A stretch of DNA of 64,000 bases from Styela clava (Eukaryota > Chordata > Ascidiacea > Stolidobranchia > Styelidae), in the NCBI RefSeq assembly GCF_964204865.1, contig NC_135252.1:4340001-4404000 (forward strand). The letters are read 5' to 3'. The notes below the pieces were generated by a model, which saw only the letters and a program-made list of their open reading frames with translations, was not told where the DNA came from and did not search any database. The translations under genes were made by a program, and so were the position numbers. Below, in pieces: positions 49,397 to 61,481 of the stretch. Every line of letters begins with the position of its first letter. Positions within the stretch are counted from its first letter, which is position 1.

Positions 49397-51511
49397 ATGA
49401 AGTTTGGTGAGAATTTACAAGCTCATTTGACTCCTGAATGGAGGAGTCAATACATAGATTATGAATTTCTGAAAACTTTACTCTATGACTGTAGAGAAGA
49501 AAGTCCTGATGCTGAAATCACAGAAGAAGCAACAGTACAGCGATACTATGCACGATTCGAAGAAAAATTCTTTGCTATTTGTGACAAGGAATTAACTAAA
49601 GTTAATACATTTTATGCTGAGAAGCTGGCTGAATCAACCAGAAAGTTTGCAACACTTCAAAGCGAACTCCAAGCACAAAAAGCATCCCTTTTGAAAAAGG
49701 GGCCTGTGCGACAAAGAAGAAAAAGTGAATTTCTAATACCCACAAGAAAAAATGTCCAAGTCAAAACTGTGAAAGATCTCAAATTGGCTTTTTCTGAATT
49801 CTATTTGAGTCTTATCCTCCTACAAAATTACCAAGAATTAAACTTCACTGGTTTTCGTAAAATTCTCAAAAAGCATGATAAAATGCTTGAAACTGATAAA
49901 GGGTGCAAATGGCGTCAAAAATATGTGGAAACAGCCCCTTTTTATACAGATACACATAACTCACAATTAATTTTAAAAACAGAGACAAAATACATAAATG
50001 ATTTGGAGGGAGGGGATCGTTCCAAGGCAATGAAAAGATTACGTGTGCCACCACTGAGTGAGTTTGAAATGTATCCAAGATGGACGGTCTTTCGAGTAGG
50101 CCTCTTCTTAGGTATATTGTGCATGATATTTGTTGTGGGAATAATATCTGCAATAATATTGGAAGTAAAAGTGGATCCATGGCTGGCATTGGACCTTTAT
50201 CGGCCTGGATTAGTACTCTTCTTGTTTTTATTCTTCATTGGGATTAACACATGGGGATGGCGATCTGCTGGAGTGAATCACGTGCTTATATTTGAAATAG
50301 ATCCTCGAAATCATTTGTCACATTACCATTTGTTTGAGCTAGCTGCATTAGCAGGGATTCTTTGGGCCATCAGTGGTATATTTTTGATATTTGGCAATTT
50401 AGAACCTCTCTCGGATCATTTTCCTGTTTATCTCAATCCTGGATTATTGTACGCGACTTATTTAATCTTTCTACTGAATCCCTTACCTATTCTGTACCAT
50501 AAGGCCAGGTTTTGGCTTTTATGTCGAATGTGGCGACTGTTTGCTTGTGGGTTTTATCACGTTGAATTTGCTGATTTCTGGCTGGCAGATCAATTGAACA
50601 GTCTTGTCTCATTATATATTGACTTTGAATTCGTTGTATGCTTCTATGGCTTTGATGGAAATATATGGGATGGATGGAGAGGCGAAAAAAATTTAAGAAC
50701 ATGTGCTTCATATTCATATGGTCTACGTGCAGTTCTTGCATGCTACCCAGCATGGATACGTTTTATTCAATGCCTCAGACGTTTTTATGACAGCAGAAAA
50801 TGGTTCCCTCATTTTGTAAATGCTGGCAAGTACTCAACAGTTTTTTTCAAAGTGCTATTCAATGCATTGTTCGTGTTGCATTTTGACCATACAGGTGAAC
50901 TAAACAGTGTATATTTTTATTTGTGGTTAGCTAGCTTGTTTATAAGCAGCTGTTATACGCTAGCTTGGGACATAAAAATGGACTGGGGATTTTTAGACAA
51001 AAATGCTGGTGAAAATAAATGGCTACGTGAAGAGATTGTTTATTCCTATAAAGCGTATTACTATTTTGCTATTGTTGAAGATTTTATTTTAAGATTTTCT
51101 TGGGTAATAAGTGTTGCAATCACCCATACTTTAAAATCAACTGTTTCTAATGGGATATTAAAAACTGTTTTTGTTATATTGGAAGTTTTTCGACGTTTTA
51201 TTTGGAATTTTTTTCGACTTGAGAACGAACATTTAAATAACTGTGGTGAGTTTCGAGCAGTTCGGGATATTTCAGTTGCACCACTACGAGAAGATGATCT
51301 TGCGACATTAATGCGTATGATGGATGACGAAAATGGTGTGGAGGATTATAGAAGAAGAGTGCGGGAAGGTGGTTCTGGGGGGAAATCACTAGGATCAAAT
51401 TTATCTCGCAAAGTAGGATCATCTATTCGTCATAATGCTTCTTCTGGTGTTATGTTGTATGTCGGCAGTGGGGGCTCTGACGAGGAAGGAACAAGTACAA
51501 GTGCTATTTGA
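49397..51511 (+). CDS. XPR1: XPR1-type phosphate exporter (SPX-EXS protein)
   Basis: A plasma-membrane inorganic phosphate exporter gated by inositol pyrophosphates bound to its SPX domain. One uninterrupted frame encodes 704 residues, close to the human length of 696. SPX domain, residues 1 to about 175: starts MKFGENLQAHLTPEWRSQYI, with CDKELTKVNTFYAEKL and the basic helix NFTGFRKILKKHDK (149-162) that binds inositol phosphates in this family. Membrane helices run from about 232 to 600. The EXS domain includes AGKYSTVFFKV, LAWDIKMDWG and FRRFIWNFFRLENEH, ending near 630. The tail is polar with Ser/Gly repeats. No intron interrupts the coding region, unlike every other gene here and unlike vertebrate XPR1. 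The start is the first ATG after a spliced 5' UTR. The frame is intact, so it is probably functional. Confidence 0.96.
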   Translation: MKFGENLQAHLTPEWRSQYIDYEFLKTLLYDCREESPDAEITEEATVQRYYARFEEKFFAICDKELTKVNTFYAEKLAESTRKFATLQSELQAQKASLLKKGPVRQRRKSEFLIPTRKNVQVKTVKDLKLAFSEFYLSLILLQNYQELNFTGFRKILKKHDKMLETDKGCKWRQKYVETAPFYTDTHNSQLILKTETKYINDLEGGDRSKAMKRLRVPPLSEFEMYPRWTVFRVGLFLGILCMIFVVGIISAIILEVKVDPWLALDLYRPGLVLFLFLFFIGINTWGWRSAGVNHVLIFEIDPRNHLSHYHLFELAALAGILWAISGIFLIFGNLEPLSDHFPVYLNPGLLYATYLIFLLNPLPILYHKARFWLLCRMWRLFACGFYHVEFADFWLADQLNSLVSLYIDFEFVVCFYGFDGNIWDGWRGEKNLRTCASYSYGLRAVLACYPAWIRFIQCLRRFYDSRKWFPHFVNAGKYSTVFFKVLFNALFVLHFDHTGELNSVYFYLWLASLFISSCYTLAWDIKMDWGFLDKNAGENKWLREEIVYSYKAYYYFAIVEDFILRFSWVISVAITHTLKSTVSNGILKTVFVILEVFRRFIWNFFRLENEHLNNCGEFRAVRDISVAPLREDDLATLMRMMDDENGVEDYRRRVREGGSGGKSLGSNLSRKVGSSIRHNASSGVMLYVGSGGSDEEGTSTSAI

Positions 51512-54202
51512 TTGAAATATTATTCTCTTATCGATCATTTTTTGTCATCTAATAGGTAAACTTTATATAATGGTGCTAATCATAGTGCTGTATTATTTAT
51601 GTTTGAAACCTTGCCAGATTGAGAATACATCTGAAAAAATACATCTTTATGTAGTAAATATTGTGAATTACCGTATAAAGTCATCGAGATAATCAAAACG
51701 GTGAAAATTGGATGTCATGGCTAAAATTTGGAAACCAAAAAATGTCAGACAATTTTGTGATACATCTGTTTCCATAGTTTAGTAGTAATGATTTTGCTTC
51801 TCATTTGCATTGATTCATTGTGAGAGTCTTTCAGTCACTAATTTTTATTCTTCTAAGCAAACCATCCAAAGTTCCAAAATATTTAAGAACATGAAATCCA
51901 AGATTTTACTGTTGCTATAACCAAATATTGTACAGTAAGAGTGTAAGACAAAAATTCACCACGCTTGAATTATGAAACATTCTTTTCTACCATCTTATTT
52001 GTATTTTGAATGTATTTGTCAATTCCGTATTTGTTTTTTTTTTTATGGTATTTCATGGACACTGTTGGAAGCTATTTGCAAATTCGATACCTGTGCATAT
52101 ATATTTTATTCATGAGGGGACTCTCACCTGAAATTGAATTAATTGAGAAAAGGGCACTTGCTTAGAGTAATAAATTCACTATTCTTACATGACCTACTGT
52201 TCAGACTTGTATTGCAGCCTTATGGATTTACTATAATATCAGTCATTATGTGAAACCTATGTTTTATTATTATTAAGAATGGCAAGAGTTTGAATTGAAG
52301 TAAACATGGAATATGATGGAATGATAGTTGTTCTGAAACTGTATAATATTAATAATGAATACTTGAGCGTTGAGCCAAAAAATGTTGTTTTCCATATTTA
52401 AAATAAAAAGCCTCACTTGGAAAAAATTTGTTGTATACCTTTCAATTGCTTGGAATTGTTACTTGTGTTGTTGCCTTGTAAATTTGTTTTATTGTTTTAT
52501 AACCTATTGCTATACTGCCTACAGCTATGACTTTCTGTGCTGTGAAATAAACACAAACAATGTGATGCCTTTATTATTTATAGCCATTAAATTCAATATC
52601 ATTTTTGTGTTTCCTTGAATTACTAAGATTGTGGGCCCATTCCTGTTGTACCTATTTGCTGAGCATTGGCTGGATGTCAATAAATGAATCCCCAATAATT
52701 ACTTTTCAATTTCAATGAATAAGCACTTTTATTCATCCTATTGTTCATTTCCCTGTATGCGTCATGCACATGCACCTATTTTTAATAATTTATGTTAAAT
52801 TTCTCTATAGTTTTCTAAATATAGCATGGAGGGTTAATCAAGTATGGTTCATAGGTCAGTAACACATTAGTTGGCAAGAGGAATGTGCCGAAGCTTCATT
52901 CAAATTACCTACCCCATAATAGCCCAAGTGGGCTACCAAGTATCATTATAACTTTCTTTGATTATGGGTTCAGTGTAAAACAAAATACTTTGAACGAATT
53001 GAACATTAGAAATACCTGAAAAAGGATTTTTTCAATGATTCAGATAATCGAAATTATGATTTCTGTAACCAATTTCACTGTGGCGTCATGGTTTTTCTTT
53101 TGAGTAAAATTAACATGTTTTTTGCAAAGTGTGTTTACGTTATTTAATATCATTGTTGGCCACACTTCTAAAATACCAAACTCTTCAAATATAGATATCC
53201 CAACATCCCTAGTTATACGTCTCAGTGGAACTGTTATTTGCTTTTCATATATGTGGTAAGATATTTTTTCATCTGTGAGATATTGATTTTTAGATTGTGT
53301 TTCGAAAGCATGAGTTTATCAATATTCAGTGTTACTTTTCACAAAACTAAATGAGTGGTAAAATGTATTAACTTTTACCCTATTGCCGTTATTTTTTATT
53401 TCATTTTTCTTGTCTGTAGCATGAAATGATATTATTATTAAAATTATTTTTATATTGTTTATATTTGTTCTCTTACATCCGTTGTTGTTAACAGCTTTAA
53501 TTATTGTTTAAGCCTGTCAAGTCATATGAAATCATAATACATTACTTACCTCCCACTTCTACTGTGATTGGTAAGTAAGACTGATGTATATATGCCTATA
53601 TTTTCTCTTAAAAATGTATATAAGGCTGTTTTCATTACCATACGAGTGTGATGATTTTGTATCACATGCTCCAGTATATTTATTTAACCTCAATGGGCTA
53701 ATAAACCTATGGAACCACGTACCTACCTGTACCAGATTGCTAATTCATGATATTTCATCCAGATTTTTGCATCTGATAAACTTGTGAGCCTAGAATGGCC
53801 TATCATTATGGTGGTAAACGGTAGTGATTGAAAATACATTTTCTTCATTCATTTCACAGCTAAATTGAAAAGTAGGTAAGCAAAATTTATTAGTATTCTT
53901 TTCTTAGATATTAAGTTTATTATTTTACTTATTCTTTTTGATTTGATATACACTTCTTACTATTATCCTGCGTCTGTGGTTTTATTCCACTATTTTTTAT
54001 TTTTTTTTGCAATGCTTATTGATGCAATTTGCTTCGAGCAAATCATGCATAAGCAGCCACTCAATAATAGGGAGATACTATTTTGATAAAACCAAAATCT
54101 TCCCGATTCGACTTTGCCTGTCCAATATGTTAGTGATCATGTGATTTGTACCAAAGATGTGTAACTTATGATGGTAACATAGCTAAGTCTAATGCTTAAA
54201 AC
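51512..54202. other. XPR1 3' UTR and intergenic DNA
   Basis: AATAAA words at 52169-52174, near 52544 and near 52679 are candidate poly(A) signals for XPR1. No other exon or protein is recognised before the MNAT1 region. Confidence 0.45.
52169..52174 (+). terminator. XPR1: Candidate polyadenylation signal of XPR1
   Basis: The first AATAAA on the coding strand after the stop, about 0.66 kb downstream. Later AATAAA words could serve instead. Confidence 0.35.
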
Positions 54203-54540
54203 CAGGGTTGTGCAACCTGCGTGGCCTGCAAGGAAAATCTTTGCAACCCGCATAGAAGTGCCAATTTTGAATGGTGTGCGACCCGCGAAACGAGTTTTTA
54301 CTTTAGTTTAATCTGGATCCCCCAATCTTTTCGTCTTGCAAAGCCCATGCCTGAGTCCAATTTATGTGTATGACATTACAATGCCCGAAACTAGCTTGTG
54401 CGAGGTGAAAAACGCATGTCATAATATCAATATCCAAACTTTTTGTGCCTGCAACTACTAGAAAGCCTATGTTAAATAAGGTGTGGCCTGCGGTTTCACC
54501 CAGTTACGCTACTTGTATCTGGCCCGCTTGCACACCCATG
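54203..54540. mobile_element. hAT MITE with near-perfect 8-bp TSD
   Basis: CAGGGTTGTGCAACCTGCG at the left and GGCCCGCTTGCACACCCATG at the right are imperfect inverses. Flanks CTTAAAAC (54195-54202) and CTTTAAAC (54541-54548) match at 7 of 8 bases. Interior GCAACCCGC and GTGCGACCCGCG are typical of this type. It ends about 55 bp before the first MNAT1 acceptor. Confidence 0.75.
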
Positions 54541-54584
54541 CTTTAAACGCTAGGCTATCGCATTTTAAATTTGTATTCTATTTT

Positions 54585-54594
54585 TTGTCTTCAG
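54585..54594 (+). promoter_or_regulatory. MNAT1: Acceptor immediately before the MNAT1 start codon
   Basis: TTTTGTCTTCAG ends at 54594, leaving GTGAAA before the ATG at 54601. This fits either a 5' UTR intron or a spliced-leader acceptor. Confidence 0.5.
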
Positions 54595-54600
54595 GTGAAA

Positions 54601-57204
54601 ATGGAAGACTTGAGTTGCCCAAGATGCCGTATGACGAAATATAGGAATCCTTCACTTCGATTAATGATAAATGTTTGTGGGCATGCATTGTGTGAGGCAT
54701 GTGTTGATCTCCTTTTTGTCAGGGAGTCTGGGTCATGTCCAGAATGTGGATTGCCTCTCAGGAGAAGTGGATTTCGAACTCAGTTGTTTGAAGATACAGG
54801 TTACCTTGTGTTGTGTTACTGTAAACGGTTTTGTAACTTTTTCTTTTGTACATGGAGGTTTTACTACTGCTGTAGAATGTTTGATTTGAAAAATATTCAG
54901 TTTATAATATATTTCTAACTTAATGTGTGTGTTTAATATGCATAAGAAAAAAATTATAAGCCCCTATACATATTTAATAATGCAAATCGGGCGTTACCCA
55001 ATAATGGCAGAGACACTGCTAGGGTACTGTCATAATTCCATCATAAGTTTAAGTGAATTATATTTCTATCTGCAGTAGTATGAGGCAGTATTTACTTTTA
55101 TTCAGCAAATTTTCCCGACACAGGGTGATTCATCCCACTTGAACTTTTGTTTGTCAATGATTTCAAAAGGTTGAATAATTTATGACGCACTTCACAAAAG
55201 TTATGTTTTCTCTGAGATGTTCTAACTGACCTGGGTTCGTTTTTTCTTTGGGTCACCCTGTTTATTTGAGAAAAGTTGCTCCATTATTCACTTTAAGTTT
55301 TAGATCCGATACATTTCTATAGGGAAGATAAATAATATGCAAAATTGCTGTAATTACTAATAAGGAACACATTATTTCCCCGCATATTAATAAGATACAT
55401 CTCCGGGCCATGACTGGTAAATTGAAATGAGTCTTGGCAGTTGAATCCAGCTCTTTTGATTCAAGGTGTAGACAAAGAGGTTGATGTGCGAAAACAGATA
55501 ATGAAGATTTACAACAAACAAGAAACAGACTTTGGGTCATTGCGAGAATACAATGATTATCTTGAAGAAGTAGAAGTTATTATTGACAGTCTTATATCAG
55601 GCATAAATATAGAGGCAACCCGTGCAAAAGTTGCTGCTTATAAGTTCGAAAATGAAGCTTTAATACGTCGCAATCAAGCTCGAATTAGTCAAGAAAAGGC
55701 ATACTGGCAAGATCAAATAGAGAATGAAAAACGTCAAAATGATCTCAAGAGGCATATTCAAGGTAATTCAAATTTAACATACTGTAATTCATCAGGTTTC
55801 TATTCTTCGGGGAAAAAATTATGGATTTTTGCAGAATATTCAGTTCTGGTATTGTGATTACTCTTATCTTTGGCCTGAACTAGATACATGGCTTGCCACT
55901 ACTCAGGTATGTTCAATATGGTGCAATTTATTAACAATTTATTTAATCATGGGACATCATTGTAGTGACAAATTTTTTTGGAAATTGTCAAGAATATTAA
56001 GAGCCTAAGTCTTATTTTGGTGTTTGTGAATTAGGATGTGCTCTCTATGCAATAAATTATTAATAAGATGGTCACTGCTCTATGCGGTTGTGTATTTATT
56101 ATTTCTTGTCTAAATCTATAGAAATGAACGTAAATATTGCAATGCATAAGAAGGCAAGAGCTGTTATCAATAATATATAACTTGAAAATTTTTCCTAGGT
56201 TGTGCATGACCAGTCTTGTGGAAATTTCTCAAAGTAAAAAAATGCAGCCGAATTTTTCTGTTGTTTCATCCCGAAGATTAACCTTATTTGTTGAAACCAC
56301 CTTATACATCTTTCATTTAAGGCAGTTCACACCATTGGGTTGGCGTTTTCATAAGAAAGCTAAGTCAGGTCTTGGGCACCTGAGCTTTTGACACAGATCA
56401 GCGGTATACGTTTGACATTCTTGAAGATATTTGTATCAATTTCACCTCTATCCAAACCTAAATACATTGTTTAATTGAGGGTCTCTTTGAACAAAGCTAA
56501 GTTTGGCAGCTTCTTGCCTAAAAAATTAGTGACAAATGATGTAGATTGCAAAGCACTTCAATAAGTATTTCATCATCATCTGTCATTGTCTCTTATTTCC
56601 TCCATATTTTGGACAACTGGCAAAGTACTAATAAGTATGTGTTGTGCTGCATACTGAATAAGTTGATTACAAATATTTAATCACACAAGACAATATTAAT
56701 GATCTAAATATTCTATTTCTTTCAGATGAAATGGAAAAAGAGGCAAATGAAGCCAAACGAATGAAACAACAGAGCCTGTTGGATGATTTAGAAAACAACA
56801 AACATTTAACACCACAGCAAGTACTAGAAATTCACAGACAAAAGTTGGAGAACGCTTCAGCCACAAAAACGTTTGAGGAAAGGCTAAATGCTGGCACTGC
56901 TAATATCTCAGGACCAGATATGTTATTGAATTTCAGAAACAGCGCAAACACTTCTATATCAGGGTCAAATTTATCAGAAGTAAAGCCATATGTTTATGAG
57001 ATATTCACGGAAGATATTCTAGGACCTTCAATGCCTGGAAAAGATGACTTGATGGAATCTGGGTATATGCATCATGTACGAGAATCTACTCCATCTGATA
57101 TTGGTGGAGGGTATAGTAGCTTTATTGCTTGCTCTCGTGCATTGCAAGATGCATTTACTGGATTAATATGGCGACCCATTTCCACTGTTGAAGGCATTCA
57201 ATGA
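54601..57204 (+). CDS. MNAT1: CDK-activating kinase assembly factor MAT1
   Basis: MAT1 bridges CDK7 and cyclin H and tethers the kinase to core TFIIH. Three exons join in phase: 54601-54799, 55466-55762 and 56726-57204, giving 324 residues (human 309). Residues 1-50 form a C3HC4 RING: C6, C9, C26, H28, C31, C34, C46, C49, with [19 protein letters not shown]. Then come [30 protein letters not shown] and a Glu/Lys/Arg-rich coiled coil to about 200. The C-terminus has [11 protein letters not shown] and [20 protein letters not shown], the conserved CDK7/cyclin H binding end. The acceptor TTGATTCAAG for exon 2 was chosen because it gives ...FEDTG-VDKEV in phase. A splice acceptor lies six bases before the ATG, so the 5' UTR comes from elsewhere. 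Confidence 0.95.
55120..55261. mobile_element. Short MITE with ACAGGGTGA ends
   Basis: ACAGGGTGATTCA at the left and TTGGGTCACCCTGT at the right are inverted repeats 142 bp apart. A partial relative is at 37110-37204. It lies in intron 1 of MNAT1. The superfamily is not assigned. Confidence 0.65.
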
Positions 57205-57233
57205 TTTGTTACCAATGGTTCCAAACATTATTT

Positions 57234-57239
57234 AATAAA
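57234..57239 (+). terminator. MNAT1: Polyadenylation signal of MNAT1
   Basis: AATAAA lies 30 bases after the TGA stop, giving a short 3' UTR. Confidence 0.6.
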
Positions 57240-59263
57240 TTTCATCGTTTATTAATCCTTCTACGAGTTATTCATTTATGTTCATTTTATGGCGCTACAG
57301 TGAGCAAGTCAATTCTTAACAGTTTTATTCACATCGTTTATAAGTTCATCACCGCATTAGCTTATTTATCGGAGCAAATTTAAGTTTGTATATTGTGCAT
57401 TTTCTATCATTGGTGTGTACTGTGTACACATCAGGACGCAACACAATGTTAAATTAAATGTTCTACCATCTCCCACCCCAGAATAAGTTGATATTGTCGC
57501 AGACATAAACAAGTAAAACAATTTTCATACTGCATTTGCTTCAATATAATTATTCCTGATTTAACTTGCAAGGCACCAGTATTTAAATATATTGTTAACG
57601 CATTATTAGCTTTTGACAGCCTTACGCATTCCAAAAAGGCACAAATCGCTTCTGTTTACTTGAGGTAACAACTTCCGTATATTTAACCATTCGCACATAT
57701 TCTCAAAAGAAAAAATATTTAGATGAGATAATTTTATTTCGACTCTATAATCAGCATAAAAGGCGATAAAATGATTGATAAAAGCAAATAAATATAAACA
57801 GCTTATGAAATCAGGAGAGCAAACCTTGGATGAGGTTTAAAACGTACAGAATATAAGATGGAAGGTTTCGCCGGAAAGAAAGGATAAATTGTGTCTATGT
57901 ACGCATATCTTAAAGTCATTTCACTGACATTTAGAAGTATGTCCGGCTGATTTTTGTCTTTGATGAGCCCTTTTTCCTATTACTGTAGCTATTCTTGTAC
58001 GATTCCTAATACAATGCCACTGGAACTTTGATTTGCACTCAAATTTTGAAAACAACCAGAAACTGCCAAATAGGACACAACTTATTGCTGATTAGTTATT
58101 AAAAAACTATGGTACTATGAACTCTTAGTATTTTGCATTTGCAACAAAATACCGTGAAACCCTAATTAGTTCAATTTGTTGTCCTTTACAGGCTTCCAAG
58201 GGCAAAAGAGTAGAAACTTTTATCACGGGTTGGCTCTGAAAGTTTTCACAATAAAAATTTTCTATACTATGCTTAATCGCGCCTTTCGCTCCAAACAAAG
58301 CCCTGTACAAGCAGCCCGATATTACCAGATTATTTTCGTTTTCATAGATGGCGCTGGTCAAAATTATAAACTAAACCAGCATTCACGCATGACAACATAA
58401 ATGTTGAGCTTTTCTTACTCGCGAGAAAGTGAACATTCGAGTAAACTTCGGTTTCTATCGTGTATTGCATTTTGGAACTACCGTATATGTTTTGAAATAA
58501 TTATTGTTGTACGATAGAGTAAACCACCCAGAGACATTCCTTTATGTGGTTACAACGATGATAATAATAATACAAGCGCCTATCTCTTACCAGGCACTTC
58601 AATGCTATTATTTCAAACGAGCTTTTGTCGCAATGCTGCAGCCTATTAGCAGTAGCTTTTAAACGACGGTTCCTAGGCCGCAAAAATCAGATTATATTAT
58701 ATATAAATTAGCAAGCTATGAAAATGTCTAGGCTTGTTACACTTAATTATGTTCATTTTAACATGTTTGAAAGTTTAATTTTCTGCGAACTCGTATAAGC
58801 CAATTTTTCGCGATTTAGAATATGTATGTTTAAGTTAAACTGGGCCAAGTTTTTATTATTGATAAATTAATACAATTTATGTCTAAACTCCTCGCCTCTA
58901 CGAATGTGAATTATCCAACAATAGACAACACACTACGCTATAATGATTGGTATGAAATAAACAAGAATATTTTTCTATAGACCTAAACATGCTGAGATTC
59001 AAAGATGTGGGACAAATTAAAACAATAAAGGGGAGATAGGAAAAGTATAAGAGTTAGAAAGTAAATTAAAAAAATGGGCCTATTTTTAAATTTGATTTTG
59101 ATATCTGAAGCGAATTTTCGATTCTCTTCACTTCGCTGCACTTATTTGCTCGTGTATAATTTTTGCGATTTATGGCTTTGTTGGCCTAATATTTATTCTA
59201 TTTCGGATTTTAAATAGCAATTCTTGAAAATAAAATGAATATGCCATCGTTGATCTCGAGCAA
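57240..59263. other. Intergenic region without recognisable genes
   Basis: No splice-bounded coding block and no RNA gene is apparent on either strand. The sequence is AT-rich with short open frames only. Confidence 0.45.
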
Positions 59264-59395
59264 ATGTCCATGGGTACAAATGTCCGCGGGTACAAATATA
59301 TGTGGGTGCTAAAATCTATGGGTGCAAATGTCTGTGGGTGTAAAAGCATGCAGGTTCAAATGTCCTGGCTGCAGTTTGCGGGTGCAAATGTGCTG
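59264..59395. repeat. Degenerate 14-20-bp minisatellite
   Basis: About eight imperfect units built on TGTSYGYGGGTGCAAA follow one another, for example TGTCCATGGGTACAAA, TGTCCGCGGGTACAAA and TCTATGGGTGCAAA. Spacing varies because of small insertions. It lies about 160 bp outside the inverted-repeat element at 59551. Confidence 0.8.
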
Positions 59396-59642
59396 TCATC
59401 GAATTAAACACTCCCTTCCGCCGTCCTTTTTACATGAATTCCAAAAAAGTGGAAGCCTAATTATAAACGTCATAGAAACAAAGAAAGGCTACTTGGATGG
59501 TAAGAGTGGGGCAATAGAAATCCCAACACCCAACAAAATTAAATCTGTTTATAGAGGACTTGCACGGGTCACGTGACTTTGTTACTGGACGGCAATAGAA
59601 CAAAAACGTCCATTTGGCTCCTGTCAGTTGCAAGTCGGATTA

Positions 59643-59980
59643 GGATAGGATTTACATATTTATCCCGGGGGAGAGGAAAGCCGATAAGACGGCTTATCCA
59701 TATGGCGAACCACGGCCTCTCGTCCGGTTACCATTTCAAGTCGGGTATGGGATTAGTTTTACTGTATTGTTTGTTTTCGGAAGCATGGACTTGGTGGTGG
59801 AGGAAGCTGTAACCGACCAGCGGTTACGTGAACCACCCAACGACGGCGAGGAGTCCAGCAATTCTCTCGCACATAACCATCCCTGCATGGGATTCGAACC
59901 TGCGAACCCACGCAGAGTAGTTAGAGGTGCGGTGGCGAGCGTATTCCTAACGCTTAGCCCGTTGAGCCACACCGCCGCGC
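59643..59980 (-). mobile_element. tRNA-derived SINE, complete
   Basis: Read on the minus strand it starts at 59980 with a tRNA-like head: A box TGGCTCAACGGGCTAAGCG and B box GGTTCGAATCC, correctly ordered for RNA polymerase III. A body of about 200 bp follows, ending in TAAATCCTATCC. Exact 7-bp duplications CGGATTA flank it (59636-59642 and 59981-59987). The opposite arm of the host element preserves the empty site CAAGTCGGATTATACG. Related fragments are at 61482-61695 and 46671-46800. Confidence 0.88.
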
Positions 59981-60944
59981 CGGATTATACGTTTCCGTTT
60001 TGTTTGGCTGTTGAAAATGGTTATTTCGTATTGTTCCGTTGGCTGTACGTATAGTATATAGACAACGAAATGGATCTTAAGTTCCACTGATTTCAAAAGA
60101 TATTTTGAAGAAAGGCAAAAGACAGGACCATTTCAACAAATTCTGTTAACTTGTATGCGTTGAAATATTACTTTGCAGTTGTTAGCATAAACATTTAATG
60201 TGTCTTTCGACTAGACCTACCACACTTTAAAAGAAGCCGCCTACACCCCTTTTCACTAGAACCATAATACTGTAAAATATTTAATAGAAATTACCCCCGA
60301 GGCATCATATCTTCCATTTGAAAGGGCTGTGGAGGCAGATACATTTTTTACTCTAAATTATGGAATGTTACTTCCAGGTTATCTTATCCTTGCTTATAGA
60401 TATCTTGATGTTAGCGACTCCAACTGACCCATGCACGCCACACTGAAAATTCTCTTGTGCACCGATAAAATTAGGCTGTTGAAACCTTCAGACCTTAAAA
60501 ACAGTCGAATCTGAGCACGATAGATTCATGTGAAACACGTAATATGCATTTATAAGCAAAAATATCCCATCCTGAGCAGCACCGATCCACAACCTCCTGC
60601 CTATGGAATCAAAACATTAGACAAATTGGTGTACTGTGCGCATTCACAAATCTTTGCGAATCAAGTGTGCCTTTTGACTAAAGAAAATTTAGCATTGAAA
60701 TGGTCAATCTCAATATCAACCTAGTATCTGCAGATAAAACCAATTGTTTTTTAAAAATACATTTTCGATGTGCTTTATTTTTCAAATATAATTTATAATT
60801 ACTGTAAAGTGTGTGATACATTTGGTACCATGAATACCATTTGCAAATTAGCTTGGGTTACACCACTCTCAAATAAAAGTTTAGACTCTTAAGTCATATC
60901 TCATAGTATTCTTTGAACAACACTCGTTGCGGCTAGCCGGCTAC

Positions 60945-61305
60945 CCATCAGAATTTTCATTCAGATCACAAAGTCGCAATATTACGCCTCGCTATGTTGC
61001 ATTGGCAACTGTATCTGGTTGTAGTGTCGGTGTCCAACTTTAGACTGAAACCTTCACTACCAGACCCACCGAAACAATTTTTTTTCTTGATAGAGTCGTC
61101 TTGAAGTTGCTTTCGTTGAAGCACAATGGACACTTTATCTCCACAAATCCACAGTAATCACAAGTTACTTTTTCATTACGATAAGCATCAATAAATGGAT
61201 ACTGAGGATGTATTATCAAGTCACGCAAGCTGAGGTCTTGTGCCACTGTGGTCTTGTTGCAACTTATACTTTGCCATCCATCTATTCCATGGTCGCACCA
61301 ATATC
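60945..61305 (-). pseudogene. YqaJ-type exonuclease fragment, frameshifted
   Basis: Minus-strand frames encode a split YqaJ (lambda-exonuclease-like, PD-(D/E)XK fold) core. One frame gives DLIIHPQYPFIDAYRNEK, then CDYCGFVEIKCPLC, in which EIKCP corresponds to the catalytic E-x-K. After a run of A and further shifts, another frame gives GHRHYNQIQLPMQ and then YCDFVI, matching the H.YY.Q.Q...YCDFV segment of the family. The expected Trp codon after CDFVI is TGA. The usual SPDG (catalytic Asp region) is replaced by DAYR. The copy is broken and cannot be active. It lies inside the inverted-repeat element at 59551-62336. Confidence 0.7.
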
Positions 61306-61481
61306 TGTAAGATAATGGAGAAAGATAGAGTTTTCATAAAATCTAACGATCAAGGAGTGTGAAATTTATGTCCATATCCCACCACAGCCACTAGTCGTAA
61401 ATGAATTTGATTCCGGATAGCATATCTTTTATACCAATGACAATAAAAAGACATTTTGGATCAGTTGTACAAGTACCATTA

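Noticed and set aside
49397-57204. Operon of XPR1 and MNAT1
   Set aside because: They share a strand, but 3 kb and a hAT element separate them, and each has its own candidate poly(A) signal; operon spacing would be far shorter.
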